Shown one piece after another: positions 1 to 7,156 of a stretch of DNA of 25,170 bases. Position 1 is the first letter of the stretch. Each line of letters opens with the position of its first letter. The DNA comes from an uncultured Oscillospiraceae bacterium (GTDB taxonomy: Bacteria > Bacillota > Clostridia > Oscillospirales > Oscillospiraceae), in NCBI GenBank assembly GCA_934590355.1, contig CAKTOX010000027.1, positions 1-25,170 of the forward strand. Reading direction: 5' to 3'. Position numbers and translations under genes: made by a program. A model generated the notes under the pieces. That model saw nothing but the letters and a program-made list of their open reading frames with translations, was not told where the DNA came from and searched no databases.

Positions 1-141
1 GACCGCGGCGACATTGAGGTTCTGCAGAAGTTCTTCGGCTACACGGTGTCGAACATCAAGGGCAAGCCGACGAATTCCGAATTCATCGCCATGATCGCCG
101 ACTGCCTCTCCCTTCGTCTGAAGCAATGCGCCGCGAAATGA
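1..141 (+). CDS. spo0A: Spo0A sporulation response regulator, C-terminal end (5' truncated by window)
   Basis: Frame 1 is open from the window edge and stops with TGA at 139-141, giving 46 residues. The stretch FFGYTVSNIKGKPTNSEF followed by IAMIAD matches the very conserved C-terminus of Spo0A, the end of its DNA-binding (sigma-A-contacting) domain, as I know it from Bacillus and Clostridia. Spo0A is the phosphorylation-activated master regulator of entry into sporulation and works on DNA in the cytoplasm. The last residues (SLRLKQCAAK) are variable in the family. The receiver domain and start lie outside the window. The next gene, alr, is convergent, and a hairpin at 219-250 separates them. 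The identification is firm; whether the full gene is intact cannot be seen here. Confidence 0.93.
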   Translation, partial: DRGDIEVLQKFFGYTVSNIKGKPTNSEFIAMIADCLSLRLKQCAAK

Positions 142-178
142 AAACAGGAGCGTCACATTTTTCGTCATGCCGATGCGA

Positions 179-207
179 GCGTGGTTTACTGCGGCGCGTG
201 GTTTACT
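179..207. repeat. Short tandem direct repeat GCGTGGTTTACT x2
   Basis: The 12-mer GCGTGGTTTACT occurs at 179-190 and again at 196-207, a 17-bp period, in the 3' untranslated stretch between the spo0A stop and the terminator. I see no promoter or ORF attached to it. It may be a chance duplication. Confidence 0.5.
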
Positions 208-218
208 CGGAGGCAGCA

Positions 219-250
219 AAAAAACTCAGGTCAAACGACCTGAGTTTTTT
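219..250. terminator. Bidirectional intrinsic terminator between spo0A and alr
   Basis: A 14-bp perfect stem (219-232 with 237-250, core ACTCAGGTC/GACCTGAGT) encloses the loop AAAC. It begins with a run of A and ends with a run of T, so it reads as a Rho-independent terminator on both strands. It sits between the convergent spo0A and alr genes and can serve both. Confidence 0.93.
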
Positions 251-255
251 CATAT

Positions 256-1425
256 TCAAAATCTCATCATGAGCTCCCTGTCGATCTCCCTGCCGTGGCG
301 GTAATATATCCTCGGGACGCGCTTGCTTACGGCACAGATGAGCTCATACGAAACGGTGCCGGCCAGGTCCGCCATGCGCTCGACGGGGTTGCGGGGGCCG
401 AATATCTCGACCTCGTCTCCCACCGTGACTCCCGGCAGGGCGCTCAGATCTATCATGCTCATATCCATGCATATCCTGCCGCGCAGCGGGGCGCTGCCCT
501 CGGCGGTCGCAATACTGTATCGGTTGGAAAGGCAGCGGAAAAAGCCGTCGGCATAGCCGTATGGGATAACGCCGATGCGCGTCGTGCCCTCGGTGTGATA
601 GAGCCTGCCGTAGCTTATATCCGTGCCGGCATCATAGGTCTTTATCGTGTTTATCATCGCCTTGAGTGCCATTGCCGGACGCAGACCGAGACCCTCGGCA
701 AGCTCGCCGCAGCCGTACAGCAGTATGCCCGGGCGCACCATGTCCATATACGTCTCCGGGTGCAGCGCGACGGCGCCGGAGTTTGCGCAATGGTGCAGCC
801 TTATGCGCCTGCCTATCTTCGCCTCGACGGCGTCCACCGTGTCGCAAAACAGCTTAAACTGCGCCTTCGTGAACTCAAAATCGTCCTCGTCGGTCTCGTC
901 GGCGACGGCAAAGTGCGTGAATATGCCCTCAACGTCGAGGTTTTCCATGCCGCAGCAGTCGGCAATGCCCTCCACGCCGCCGTCAAAATGCCGGCCCGCG
1001 CACAAAACACCAAGGCGCGACATTCCGCTGTCCACCTTGATATGCACGCGCAGGGTCTTGCCGAGCCTTTTCGCCTCGGCATTATACTCCTGCGCTTTTG
1101 CAAGGCAGGTGACGGTCTGGGTGATGCCGTTCTCGATGAGGTTTGCGACCTGCTCGCGCGGGGTGTGGCCGAGGATAAGTATGGGCATACTGACGCCGTT
1201 TGCGCGCAGTTCCATCGCCTCGTCAAGGCTCGAGACCGCGAGATAATCCGCGCCGAGCTCCTGAAGCACCCTGCCGACGTGCACGGCGCCGTGGCCGTAA
1301 GCGTCGGCCTTCACGACGCCGAGAAATTTAACGTCCTGCCCGACGCGAGAGCGCAACACGCGGTAATTGTGCTCTATAGCGTCAAGGTCGATTTCCGCCC
1401 AAGTCCTGCGGAGAGTGGATCTCAT
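256..1425 (-). CDS. alr: Alanine racemase
   Basis: 389 residues, the usual size for this fold-type III PLP enzyme, which interconverts L- and D-alanine in the cytoplasm for peptidoglycan precursors. The PLP lysine is K39 in VVKADAYGHGA. K130 in IKVDSGMSRLG is at the position of the carbamylated lysine of the family. Y272 in DISYGRLY is the second catalytic base, and RICMDMSMID near 317-326 is the conserved CMDM region. The ATG at 1425 is preceded by AGGGGTGA, a Shine-Dalgarno sequence lying inside the last codons and stop of the upstream gene (4-nt gap), which suggests coupled translation. A terminator follows just past the stop. All catalytic residues are present. Some spore formers carry a second alr or dal paralogue, so a housekeeping versus spore role cannot be settled from sequence. 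Confidence 0.97.
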   Translation of the reverse strand: MRSTLRRTWAEIDLDAIEHNYRVLRSRVGQDVKFLGVVKADAYGHGAVHVGRVLQELGADYLAVSSLDEAMELRANGVSMPILILGHTPREQVANLIENGITQTVTCLAKAQEYNAEAKRLGKTLRVHIKVDSGMSRLGVLCAGRHFDGGVEGIADCCGMENLDVEGIFTHFAVADETDEDDFEFTKAQFKLFCDTVDAVEAKIGRRIRLHHCANSGAVALHPETYMDMVRPGILLYGCGELAEGLGLRPAMALKAMINTIKTYDAGTDISYGRLYHTEGTTRIGVIPYGYADGFFRCLSNRYSIATAEGSAPLRGRICMDMSMIDLSALPGVTVGDEVEIFGPRNPVERMADLAGTVSYELICAVSKRVPRIYYRHGREIDRELMMRF

Positions 1426-1429
1426 GCTA

Positions 1430-2098
1430 TCACCCCTGAATGCTAATCGTGCCGGATGCGGTGACCTGGCTTATTTCCACGCCGCCGTAGGTTCCGTAGA
1501 AGTCCCAGCTCGCCGAAACGGGAATGTTCACGGCCTGACCCGCGGGCACGGTGACGGTCGCCGTCACGCTCGCAAGGGCAGCGTTATTGCGCACCTTCTC
1601 GCTCTTGTAGCTTATGCCGGGGCTCGTGAACCTATAGTCCACACCGTTTATCGTCACAACGCCGTTGTGCGCGCCGACGGAGAGCGTGTAGCTGCTCAGA
1701 ACGAGGTCGACCTTTATCGTGACGCTCTCGCTGTTTTGCGAGACCGCCGTCCAGTTGGCGTACATGATCATTTTCGTGCCGGTGCTGCTCTCGAAGCTGC
1801 CGGACTGATTTATTACGCGCTCAAGCTGCGAGGGGGTCTGGGCCGTCGTACCGCCGTTGTTGCCTTCGCCGCTGCCTGCGGGATCATCCGTGGGCTGCAC
1901 CGAGGGCGCCGGGGTCTCGCTCGGCGCGGGAGTCGGGGTCGAAACGACCGAGGGAGTCACGACCGGAGTCGTGGGCTCGGCGCTCTGGCTCGGCACGGTG
2001 TCCTTAATGCTGCTGCCCGTCGCCCACGCGGAAACCGCGGCGATGATGATGAGCACCAGCACCAGGGCAATGAATATATTTATTCTGCGCTTATCCAT
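1430..2098 (-). CDS. Membrane-anchored extracellular protein with Pro/Thr/Ser stalk (unknown function)
   Basis: 222 residues. A basic N-terminus (MDKRR) and one hydrophobic segment at about 8-26 indicate a signal anchor. There is no lipobox cysteine. Residues 32-75 are rich in P, T, S and V (TPTPAPSETPAPS), a typical wall-spanning stalk, followed by a Gly/Asn linker. Residues 92-222 alternate polar and hydrophobic positions with Gly turns and no cysteines, which suggests a beta-sandwich presented outside the membrane. GGAG lies 7 nt before the ATG. It stops 4 nt upstream of alr and supplies the alr ribosome binding site, so the two are probably one transcript. I do not recognise a named family. 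The extracellular domain beside a cell-wall gene hints at an envelope role, but that is inference only. Confidence 0.8.
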   Translation of the reverse strand: MDKRRINIFIALVLVLIIIAAVSAWATGSSIKDTVPSQSAEPTTPVVTPSVVSTPTPAPSETPAPSVQPTDDPAGSGEGNNGGTTAQTPSQLERVINQSGSFESSTGTKMIMYANWTAVSQNSESVTIKVDLVLSSYTLSVGAHNGVVTINGVDYRFTSPGISYKSEKVRNNAALASVTATVTVPAGQAVNIPVSASWDFYGTYGGVEISQVTASGTISIQG

Positions 2099-2141
2099 AT
2101 TTTTGCTCCATTCTGCCGCACTGCGGCGGATGATACCACCG

Positions 2142-2170
2142 ATTATATATCATCGCATTGAAAAAATCCA
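2142..2170 (-). promoter_or_regulatory. Possible promoter for the stalk protein-alr pair
   Basis: On the minus strand a perfect -10 hexamer TATAAT (2147-2142) lies 17 nt downstream of a poor -35, TGGATT (2170-2165). It overlaps the stop codon of the upstream MmcQ-like gene and lies about 45 nt before the next start codon. The weak -35 makes this tentative; read-through from upstream is the alternative. Confidence 0.4.
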
Positions 2171-2565
2171 GTTTTTAATTGCGATTTGACGCAGCTATGG
2201 ATACGGTTTTTGCGGCGAGCAGTCAGAGACCAGCTCAGGTCGAGGAGGAAGCGGAGCTTATCATCGGGCACGTCGGCGAGGCAGACGGTTATCCAATGCT
2301 CCTTATTCATATGGTAGGCGGGAAAAAAGCCGCGCTCTGCGCGCAGCGAGCCTATGAGAATAGGGTCGCACTTGAGGTTAACGACCGTCATCGTTTCCCC
2401 GCCCGATAGCCCCAGCTTATCAGCGGGCAGCTCCATCACGAGCGCAAACCACTTGCCGCTGTTTTCATGCCGAAAAACCTCGTTCTCCGGCGAGGACACC
2501 CACGGAAAATCCGCAGCGGCGGCATAGCTTTCGAGTATGTAGCTTCTCAGTTCGTTTCTATCCAT
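2143..2565 (-). CDS. MmcQ/YjbR family protein
   Basis: 140 residues. The order of features fits the MmcQ/YjbR family (CyaY-like fold, small cytoplasmic proteins often called DNA-binding): an N-terminal helix, a strand with FRHENSGKWFALVM, a central VNLKCDP motif, the ERGFFPAYHMNKEHWITV block, and a closing helix with LLDLSWSLTA. ENSGKWFA, the K-C-DP motif and the PAYHMNK..W block are the parts I recognise. The last ~20 residues, after the usual end of the fold, are a basic extension. The start is supported by GAGG 6 nt before ATG. The molecular role of the family is poorly known; the name describes fold and homology, not a proven activity. Confidence 0.88.
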   Translation of the reverse strand: MDRNELRSYILESYAAAADFPWVSSPENEVFRHENSGKWFALVMELPADKLGLSGGETMTVVNLKCDPILIGSLRAERGFFPAYHMNKEHWITVCLADVPDDKLRFLLDLSWSLTARRKNRIHSCVKSQLKTGFFQCDDI

Positions 2566-2584
2566 TTTTTGCCTCGTTCAGGCG

Positions 2585-2614
2585 TAAAATTGCCCTCCGG
2601 TCGTCCGGAGGGCA
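2585..2614 (-). terminator. Intrinsic terminator after the coiled-coil membrane protein
   Basis: A perfect 10-bp GC-rich stem (2591-2600 with 2605-2614, TGCCCTCCGG/CCGGAGGGCA) with loop TCGT lies just downstream of the minus-strand stop at 2622. On that strand it is followed by ATTTTA, a short U-run. It separates the MMPL pair from the mmcQ-like gene. Confidence 0.75.
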
Positions 2615-2621
2615 GAGTTAT

Positions 2622-4286
2622 TTATTCGTCGGAGCCGCGGCGGGCGGCCTCGAAGCGCTTGCGCGCCTCCTCATACTCGCGGCGGGCCTTCTCAAGCTCG
2701 GACTGACGCGCCTCGGCCTCAAGGCGGTCTGCCTGCTCGTTAAGGCGGCGGGTGAGCTCGGCAAGCTCGTTGAGCTCCGCCTCGGCGTCGTCCGTCTCAT
2801 ACTCCACGGGCGCATAGCGGTGTCGATGCTTCTTTGCGCTCTCGGGCTGAGGCTTGGACGGGCGGATGACGGGCTCAACAAAGTCGTCATCGTCATCGTC
2901 ATCTTCATCGTCGGAGCTTGCAGGTGCGCTCTTTGCCGAAGCCTTGCCCGCGACGCCTGCGTCATATGCCTTGAAGCAGGCCAGAGCCACGAAGAACGCA
3001 ACGACGGCGGCGCCCATGAGAACGAGCATTGCCGTGAACTGCTCCGAGCCGCTGCCCGAGCCGTCGGCGAGCGCGTAGACGAATTCACGGTAGCCGTTTG
3101 CGAAGCCGTAGCCGTTCATTGCGATGCTGCCGGCGGCGGCAACAGCGGTCGCGCCGAGAGCCGCAACGACCTTTATCTTGGCGGGGCTGAGCGCGGCAAG
3201 AAGTCCGATAACGCCCGCAACGGCGCCTATGATGCTGACGATGCGCAGGATATTATACAGGCTCTGACGAAGGTCGAGCTCGTCTGTGAGCTTCTTGGCA
3301 TCGTCGTTTGCGTACTTGCGCGCCGCCTCGATGACGGACTCGTAATCGCTCTCGTCGGTGACGAGCTTTGCGATCTCGTCGTTATCCATGAGTATGTCAA
3401 TGCCCGCTGTGACGGCTGCCTTTACGTCGTCCTGCGCGGCGAGATCCTCCTTGACCTCGTTCATCTTTTCAACGTTCCGGGTGAGCTGCTGCTGACCCGC
3501 GTCGAGCTGTCTCTTCGCGGCGGCAAGCTGTGCCTTGCCGTTATCGAGCTGCTGCTTTGCCGAATCGAGCTGAGCCTTGCCGTTATCGAGCTGCTGCTTT
3601 GCCTCGGCAAGCTGAGCTTTGCCGTCGGCTATCTGCTGCTCGGCGGCGGCGATCTGCGCGTTTGCCTCGGCAAGCTGCGCCTGAGCGTCCTCGTACTCCT
3701 TCACGGCGGCGCGCGCCTCCTCAAGGGAGGTGAAGCCGAAGCGCTCGAGAAGCACCTCGACCTTGGTCAGAATGGTACTGTTGTCGATAAGCGCAAAGAG
3801 CTTCTTCGCTCTTTCGTATTTCTCGGTCGCGGCGTCGAGCTGCGCCTGAGCGGCGTCGCGCTCCTTCTTGGCCGCGTTGAGCTGAGCCTCGCCCTCGGCG
3901 AGCCGCTGCTCGGCTGCGTCGTACTCGGCCTTTTTCTCGTTATAGGTCTTTTCCGCGGCGTCATACTCAGCCTGACCGTTGGCTATCTTCTGCGCGCCCG
4001 CCTCATACTGAGCCTTGCCGGCATCGTACTTCTGAGTGCCGACCTTATCGGTCACGACGGTCTCGGCATACTCCTTCTCCTCTTCGGTGCGGTTTGCCTC
4101 CGCCTCGCGCAGCTCCTTGACGCGATCCTCGACAACGTCGACAAAGTCAATGAGATCGGACTTCTGATTACGCTTGTATCTGAGAATGTCCGAAACATCG
4201 TCAAGGCCGCTGCCGGACGCAATGATGCCGAAAACGGACGACGCGGCGAGCAGTATGCTTATGAGCATAAGCAGTGTTCTTTTCAT
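2622..4286 (-). CDS. Membrane protein with long coiled coils, partner of the MMPL transporter (unknown function)
   Basis: 554 residues. A signal or anchor helix (about 3-23) is followed by a charged region and two coiled-coil blocks (about 85-165 and 195-285). The second is built from near-identical 14-residue units around LDNGKAQLDSAKQQLDNGKA. Three hydrophobic segments follow (about 343-366, 370-391, 418-438), then an acidic run of Asp/Glu (459-469), a basic patch, and a C-terminal Glu/Arg-rich coiled coil (500-550). The coiled coil is predicted outside the membrane, the acidic tail inside. It follows the MMPL gene by 56 nt on the same strand. Similar G-x-x-QL coiled-coil repeats occur, as I recall, in Firmicutes MMPL and YhgE/Pip-like proteins, but here they are a separate gene. 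A periplasm- or wall-spanning accessory to the transporter is my inference. The start has AAAGGA about 10 nt upstream. Confidence 0.75.
   Translation of the reverse strand: MKRTLLMLISILLAASSVFGIIASGSGLDDVSDILRYKRNQKSDLIDFVDVVEDRVKELREAEANRTEEEKEYAETVVTDKVGTQKYDAGKAQYEAGAQKIANGQAEYDAAEKTYNEKKAEYDAAEQRLAEGEAQLNAAKKERDAAQAQLDAATEKYERAKKLFALIDNSTILTKVEVLLERFGFTSLEEARAAVKEYEDAQAQLAEANAQIAAAEQQIADGKAQLAEAKQQLDNGKAQLDSAKQQLDNGKAQLAAAKRQLDAGQQQLTRNVEKMNEVKEDLAAQDDVKAAVTAGIDILMDNDEIAKLVTDESDYESVIEAARKYANDDAKKLTDELDLRQSLYNILRIVSIIGAVAGVIGLLAALSPAKIKVVAALGATAVAAAGSIAMNGYGFANGYREFVYALADGSGSGSEQFTAMLVLMGAAVVAFFVALACFKAYDAGVAGKASAKSAPASSDDEDDDDDDDFVEPVIRPSKPQPESAKKHRHRYAPVEYETDDAEAELNELAELTRRLNEQADRLEAEARQSELEKARREYEEARKRFEAARRGSDE
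3532..3603. repeat. 42-bp-period intragenic tandem repeat in the coiled-coil gene
   Basis: A 30-base unit beginning GCCTTGCCGTTATCGAGC is exactly repeated at 3532-3561 and 3574-3603. The spacing of 42 bp equals 14 residues, or two heptads. Shorter related units continue on both sides to about 3490 and 3680. The repeat encodes the regular part of the coiled coil. Confidence 0.85.
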
Positions 4287-4308
4287 TTGCGTTTTTTCCT
4301 TTCTCCGA

Positions 4309-4340
4309 CGAAAGCGGGGCTTTCCCCCTGCCCGCTTTCG
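4309..4340. other. Intercistronic hairpin between the MMPL and coiled-coil genes
   Basis: A 10-bp perfect stem CGAAAGCGGG/CCCGCTTTCG (4309-4318 with 4331-4340) lies in the 56-nt gap between the two leftward genes. It is not followed by a U-run on the minus strand, so it is not a clear terminator. It may set relative expression through mRNA processing or stability. Confidence 0.6.
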
Positions 4341-4342
4341 AG

Positions 4343-6658
4343 TTATGACTTTTCCGAATGGCGCCGCGCCGCGACCTGTTCAAAATCGTCGGCAAATATC
4401 GGCGGGATGCGCAGGCGGCGGTTTTTCACCTTGCCCGCGCCTATTATCTTATCGCCCCAGACGAGCATCTGCGGCAGCACGAACAGCACCAGCGCAAGCG
4501 AAATAAGCGTGCCTCTGCCGAGCGTCACTCCGATGACGGAGATTATGCCCTCGGTGCTGATATATCCGATGAGAAGTCCGGCGATGACGAGGATGCTGCC
4601 GGAGGTCACGAGCGTGGGCAGAGCGCCGTTGAGGGCAAGGCGTATCGCCTTCCTGCGCGAGCACTGCTGCTGACGCAGCACGAGATAGCGGTTTGAAATG
4701 ACTATCGCGTAGTCTATATTCGCGCCCATCTGGATAGCGCTGACTATGAGATAGCCGACGAAGAAAATGCGGTTTCCGGTAAAGTACGAAATGGAGAAGT
4801 TGAGCCATATGCTGCCGAGGATAACGACTATCAGCAGCAGCGCAAGCCCGGCCGAGCGGAATACGCACAGCACGACCAGCACGACAAACAGCGCCGAAAG
4901 TCCGCTGACAAGAATGTTATCGGTCGAAAACGACTCCTCAAGGTCGCGCGAGGCGACCGTGTCGCCGGTGACGTAAACGTCGTCGCCGTAGTAGCTTGCC
5001 GCAATGTTATGCACGTCCTTTATGAGCGCATAGCTCTCCTCCGACTGCGCGGGCGTGTCCGAATACACGAGCATTCGGCTGTATTTCTTGCCCTGAAGCT
5101 GCTTTTTCGCCTCGGCAAGCTGAGAATACAGGCTCTCCATCGTGTCGAGCTTGTCCTGCGGAAGCTCTATCGTCCCGCTCTCGGCTATGTCGTACATGAA
5201 CATGAACAGGTCAATGAGCGGTATTTTATACTGATGCAGATCGGTCTCCACCGCGTCATACTCGCCCTGCCGCGCACCGTAATACGCAAACAGCGCCGAC
5301 GCGGTCACGTCGTCAAGTCCGGCAAGCTCGGCAAATTCGTCGAGCGTTACTCTGTCGCTGAGCCTGTGGCCGTTCATGACGTCAACGGACGCGATGCCCA
5401 GCACCGAGGTGACGTGCTCTCTTTGGCTTATCTCGTCGAGCATCTGCGTTTCCTTCTCATAATCGCCCGAGGGCACTATGAGCGCGACCATGTTGCTGTC
5501 GCCGAACTGCGCGATTATCTCCTTATGCGCGGCCTGCGTTTCGTTCAGGCGCTCGGGATACACGTCGGAGTAATTATACGAAAACGGGCAGTGCGCCGAG
5601 AAATAAAACGCGACGACGGCAATGCATATAAACACAGGCGGCACTATCCTGCGCGTTTTCCACGCAAAGCGGCCGATGCCGTCTATGCGTGGCATAAAGC
5701 TGCGGTGGGCGGTCTTTTCGATGCGCCCGGAGAAGGTCAGCAGCAGTCCCGGCATGAGCGTGAACACCGTTAGCATCGAAATGAGTATCGACTTTATGAG
5801 CACCTTGCCCAGGTCGCCGCCGAGCCCGAACTGCATGAAGGTCATGGCGATCAGTCCGCCGATGGTCGTCAGCGAGGACGAGGCGATCTCCGGTATCGCC
5901 TTTGCAAGCGCCTCGACCGCCGCCTCGTGAGCCTCGTAATGCTGCCGCTCCTCGGCGAAGCGGTTGCACAGTATGATGGCGTAGTCTATCGCCAGCGCGA
6001 GCTGCAAAATGAGCGTTACGGAGTTGGCGACATATGATATTGATGAATACACGAAGTTCGTGCCCTGTTGGATCATGGCGGCCGCCGCAAAAGTTATCAG
6101 CAGCACCGGCACCTCGGCATAGCTGCGCGAGGTCAGAAGCAGGAGCGCGATGACGATGGCGACGCACAAAACGCCGACTATGAGCATCTCCCTGAGCAGG
6201 GTCGTGCTGAAGTTCGTTCCGACGGAGGTGTAAATGCTCACCTCGGGCGTGTCCGCAAGCGCATCACGCATGCTCTGCGCCGCAGTCTGGCTTATTTCGT
6301 CGTTGACCGCGCCGGCAAAGGTGAGCGTTATCAGCGCCGCGCCGTCTTTATAATGCTGCTCGCTCTCGTCAAACACCGATGAGCGCACACCCTCGATATC
6401 GCCGAGCTCCTCCGCGAGCTTCGACGCCTTTTCGGCGGATATGTTCTTCACCATGACCTGCGCCGTCGCATAGGTTATAAACTCCCCGTCCATGGCCTTG
6501 AGGCCCTGTCGCGTCTCGGTCTCCTCGGGCAGGAAAAGGTACAGGTCGTTTTCCACCGTCGTGAGCGTCATCGTGTAGCCCGAAACGAGCACGGCGATGA
6601 GGAAAATGACGAATATGAGCTTGCGGCTGTCAACTATGGTCCTTGCTGTTTTTTGCAT
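4343..6658 (-). CDS. MMPL/RND-superfamily membrane transporter
   Basis: 771 residues from the ATG at 6658. An in-frame GTG four codons upstream (6670) is less likely, because GGAG sits 6 nt before the ATG and overlaps that GTG. The protein has the duplicated RND layout: TM1 (about 14-32), an extracytoplasmic domain, five TM helices (about 156-312), then TM7 (about 341-355), a second extracytoplasmic domain, and a final TM cluster (from about 583). The conserved MMPL Asp of each half is in LALAIDYAIILCNRF (D225) and GANIDYAIVISNRY (D649). Proteins of this class use the proton gradient to move lipids or hydrophobic compounds across the membrane. The substrate cannot be read from sequence. The gene is co-directional with the coiled-coil protein after it, and a promoter lies 43 nt upstream. 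Both halves and both key Asp residues are intact. Confidence 0.92.
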   Translation of the reverse strand: MQKTARTIVDSRKLIFVIFLIAVLVSGYTMTLTTVENDLYLFLPEETETRQGLKAMDGEFITYATAQVMVKNISAEKASKLAEELGDIEGVRSSVFDESEQHYKDGAALITLTFAGAVNDEISQTAAQSMRDALADTPEVSIYTSVGTNFSTTLLREMLIVGVLCVAIVIALLLLTSRSYAEVPVLLITFAAAAMIQQGTNFVYSSISYVANSVTLILQLALAIDYAIILCNRFAEERQHYEAHEAAVEALAKAIPEIASSSLTTIGGLIAMTFMQFGLGGDLGKVLIKSILISMLTVFTLMPGLLLTFSGRIEKTAHRSFMPRIDGIGRFAWKTRRIVPPVFICIAVVAFYFSAHCPFSYNYSDVYPERLNETQAAHKEIIAQFGDSNMVALIVPSGDYEKETQMLDEISQREHVTSVLGIASVDVMNGHRLSDRVTLDEFAELAGLDDVTASALFAYYGARQGEYDAVETDLHQYKIPLIDLFMFMYDIAESGTIELPQDKLDTMESLYSQLAEAKKQLQGKKYSRMLVYSDTPAQSEESYALIKDVHNIAASYYGDDVYVTGDTVASRDLEESFSTDNILVSGLSALFVVLVVLCVFRSAGLALLLIVVILGSIWLNFSISYFTGNRIFFVGYLIVSAIQMGANIDYAIVISNRYLVLRQQQCSRRKAIRLALNGALPTLVTSGSILVIAGLLIGYISTEGIISVIGVTLGRGTLISLALVLFVLPQMLVWGDKIIGAGKVKNRRLRIPPIFADDFEQVAARRHSEKS

Positions 6659-6700
6659 CCTTTTCTCCACTTATCTTCTTTTGCTTTGATGTATCTACTT

Positions 6701-6729
6701 ATTTTATTACACAATCTATTAAACATCAA
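6701..6729 (-). promoter_or_regulatory. Promoter of the MMPL-coiled-coil operon
   Basis: On the minus strand TTGATG (6729-6724) and TAAAAT (6706-6701) are separated by 17 nt, about 43 nt before the ATG at 6658. A second, perfect -35 (TTGACA, 6743-6738) lies just upstream but has a poor -10 partner. The region is AT-rich compared with its surroundings. Confidence 0.7.
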
Positions 6730-6789
6730 GAGTATTTTGTCAAATTTTCGGCATTTTCCTTGAACTTCCGCCGCAAAGAGTATATACTT

Positions 6790-6906
6790 CTACTGCCGTA
6801 GGGGCAGTTCGCCTTAGGATTTTTCCAATACACCTATTGCGTCAGCTCGGTTACGAGAGTGCGGAGGAAACCGTATCTGCCGCGCTACCCGCGGGTGCTG
6901 TCTTGG
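6790..6906 (+). repeat. Dispersed intergenic repeat, copy B (plus orientation)
   Basis: This stretch aligns over about 100 bp with the reverse complement of 8684-8796. Shared blocks include GTTCGCCTT, TTGCGTCAGCTCGGTTACGA, ACCGTAT and TGCCGCGC. Translated from 6807 it reads VRLRIFPIHLLRQLGYESAE, close to the peptides encoded by the other copies. It has no start codon or Shine-Dalgarno site of its own, so it is annotated as a repeat, not a gene. Confidence 0.8.
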
Positions 6907-7091
6907 TCTGAAGCGCGTTACCGTGCCTGCGCAGTATAATCTATTTCCAATGTAGGTGGCGCCATTGCCTCCACGGCAGTGGCGAGCAATGCTCGCCCGC
7001 TGCTGCGTCTTAGTCGGCAGTCCGTTACCGTGCCAACGCAGTTTAGTCTGTTGTCATTGTTGGTGGCGCATTGCCCCTCGCGGCGAGCGAG
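6901..7091 (-). repeat. Dispersed intergenic repeat, degenerate copies D and E (tandem, minus orientation)
   Basis: Two tandem units with a 107-bp period: GTTACCGTGCC at 6917-6927 and 7024-7034, each followed by an AT-rich core and then GGTGGCG-CATTGCC. Unit D ends in CTCCACGGCAGTGG (6969-6982), identical to the end of copy A at 8783-8796. Unit E ends in a 25-bp block (7067-7091) that recurs exactly at 8524-8548 in copy C. A small hairpin (GGCGAGC/GCTCGCC, 6981-6997) sits between them. Together with copy B this accounts for most of the gene-free stretch from about 6.79 to 7.09 kb; 6.73-6.79 and 7.09-7.15 kb hold nothing else I recognise. Confidence 0.75.
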
Positions 7092-7156
7092 CCGTGCCGC
7101 CGCAAAATGCGTATCCGTAGGTGCTTCAAAGCGAGATTAAAAAAGGAGAGGGAAGA

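Noticed and set aside
295..1446. 383-codon plus-strand ORF
   Set aside because: Antisense to alr, whose catalytic residues are all present; the open frame follows from high GC codon bias.
3490..3680. CRISPR-like repeat array
   Set aside because: The repeats are in frame inside a coiled-coil gene, with 42-bp period and non-unique spacers, so they are protein repeats.
2820..4673. 617-codon plus-strand ORF
   Set aside because: It lies antisense to the coiled-coil and MMPL genes; its Leu/Glu-rich repeats mirror the coiled-coil codons and it lacks a ribosome binding site.
6935..6940. TATAAT in repeat unit D as a CDF promoter
   Set aside because: No -35 at suitable spacing and no extended -10 TG; the site is over 200 nt from the start codon.
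6780..7156. Possible metal-sensing (yybP-ykoY type) riboswitch before the CDF gene
   Set aside because: I could not find the conserved purine-rich loops of that class; the region is explained by degenerate dispersed repeats.
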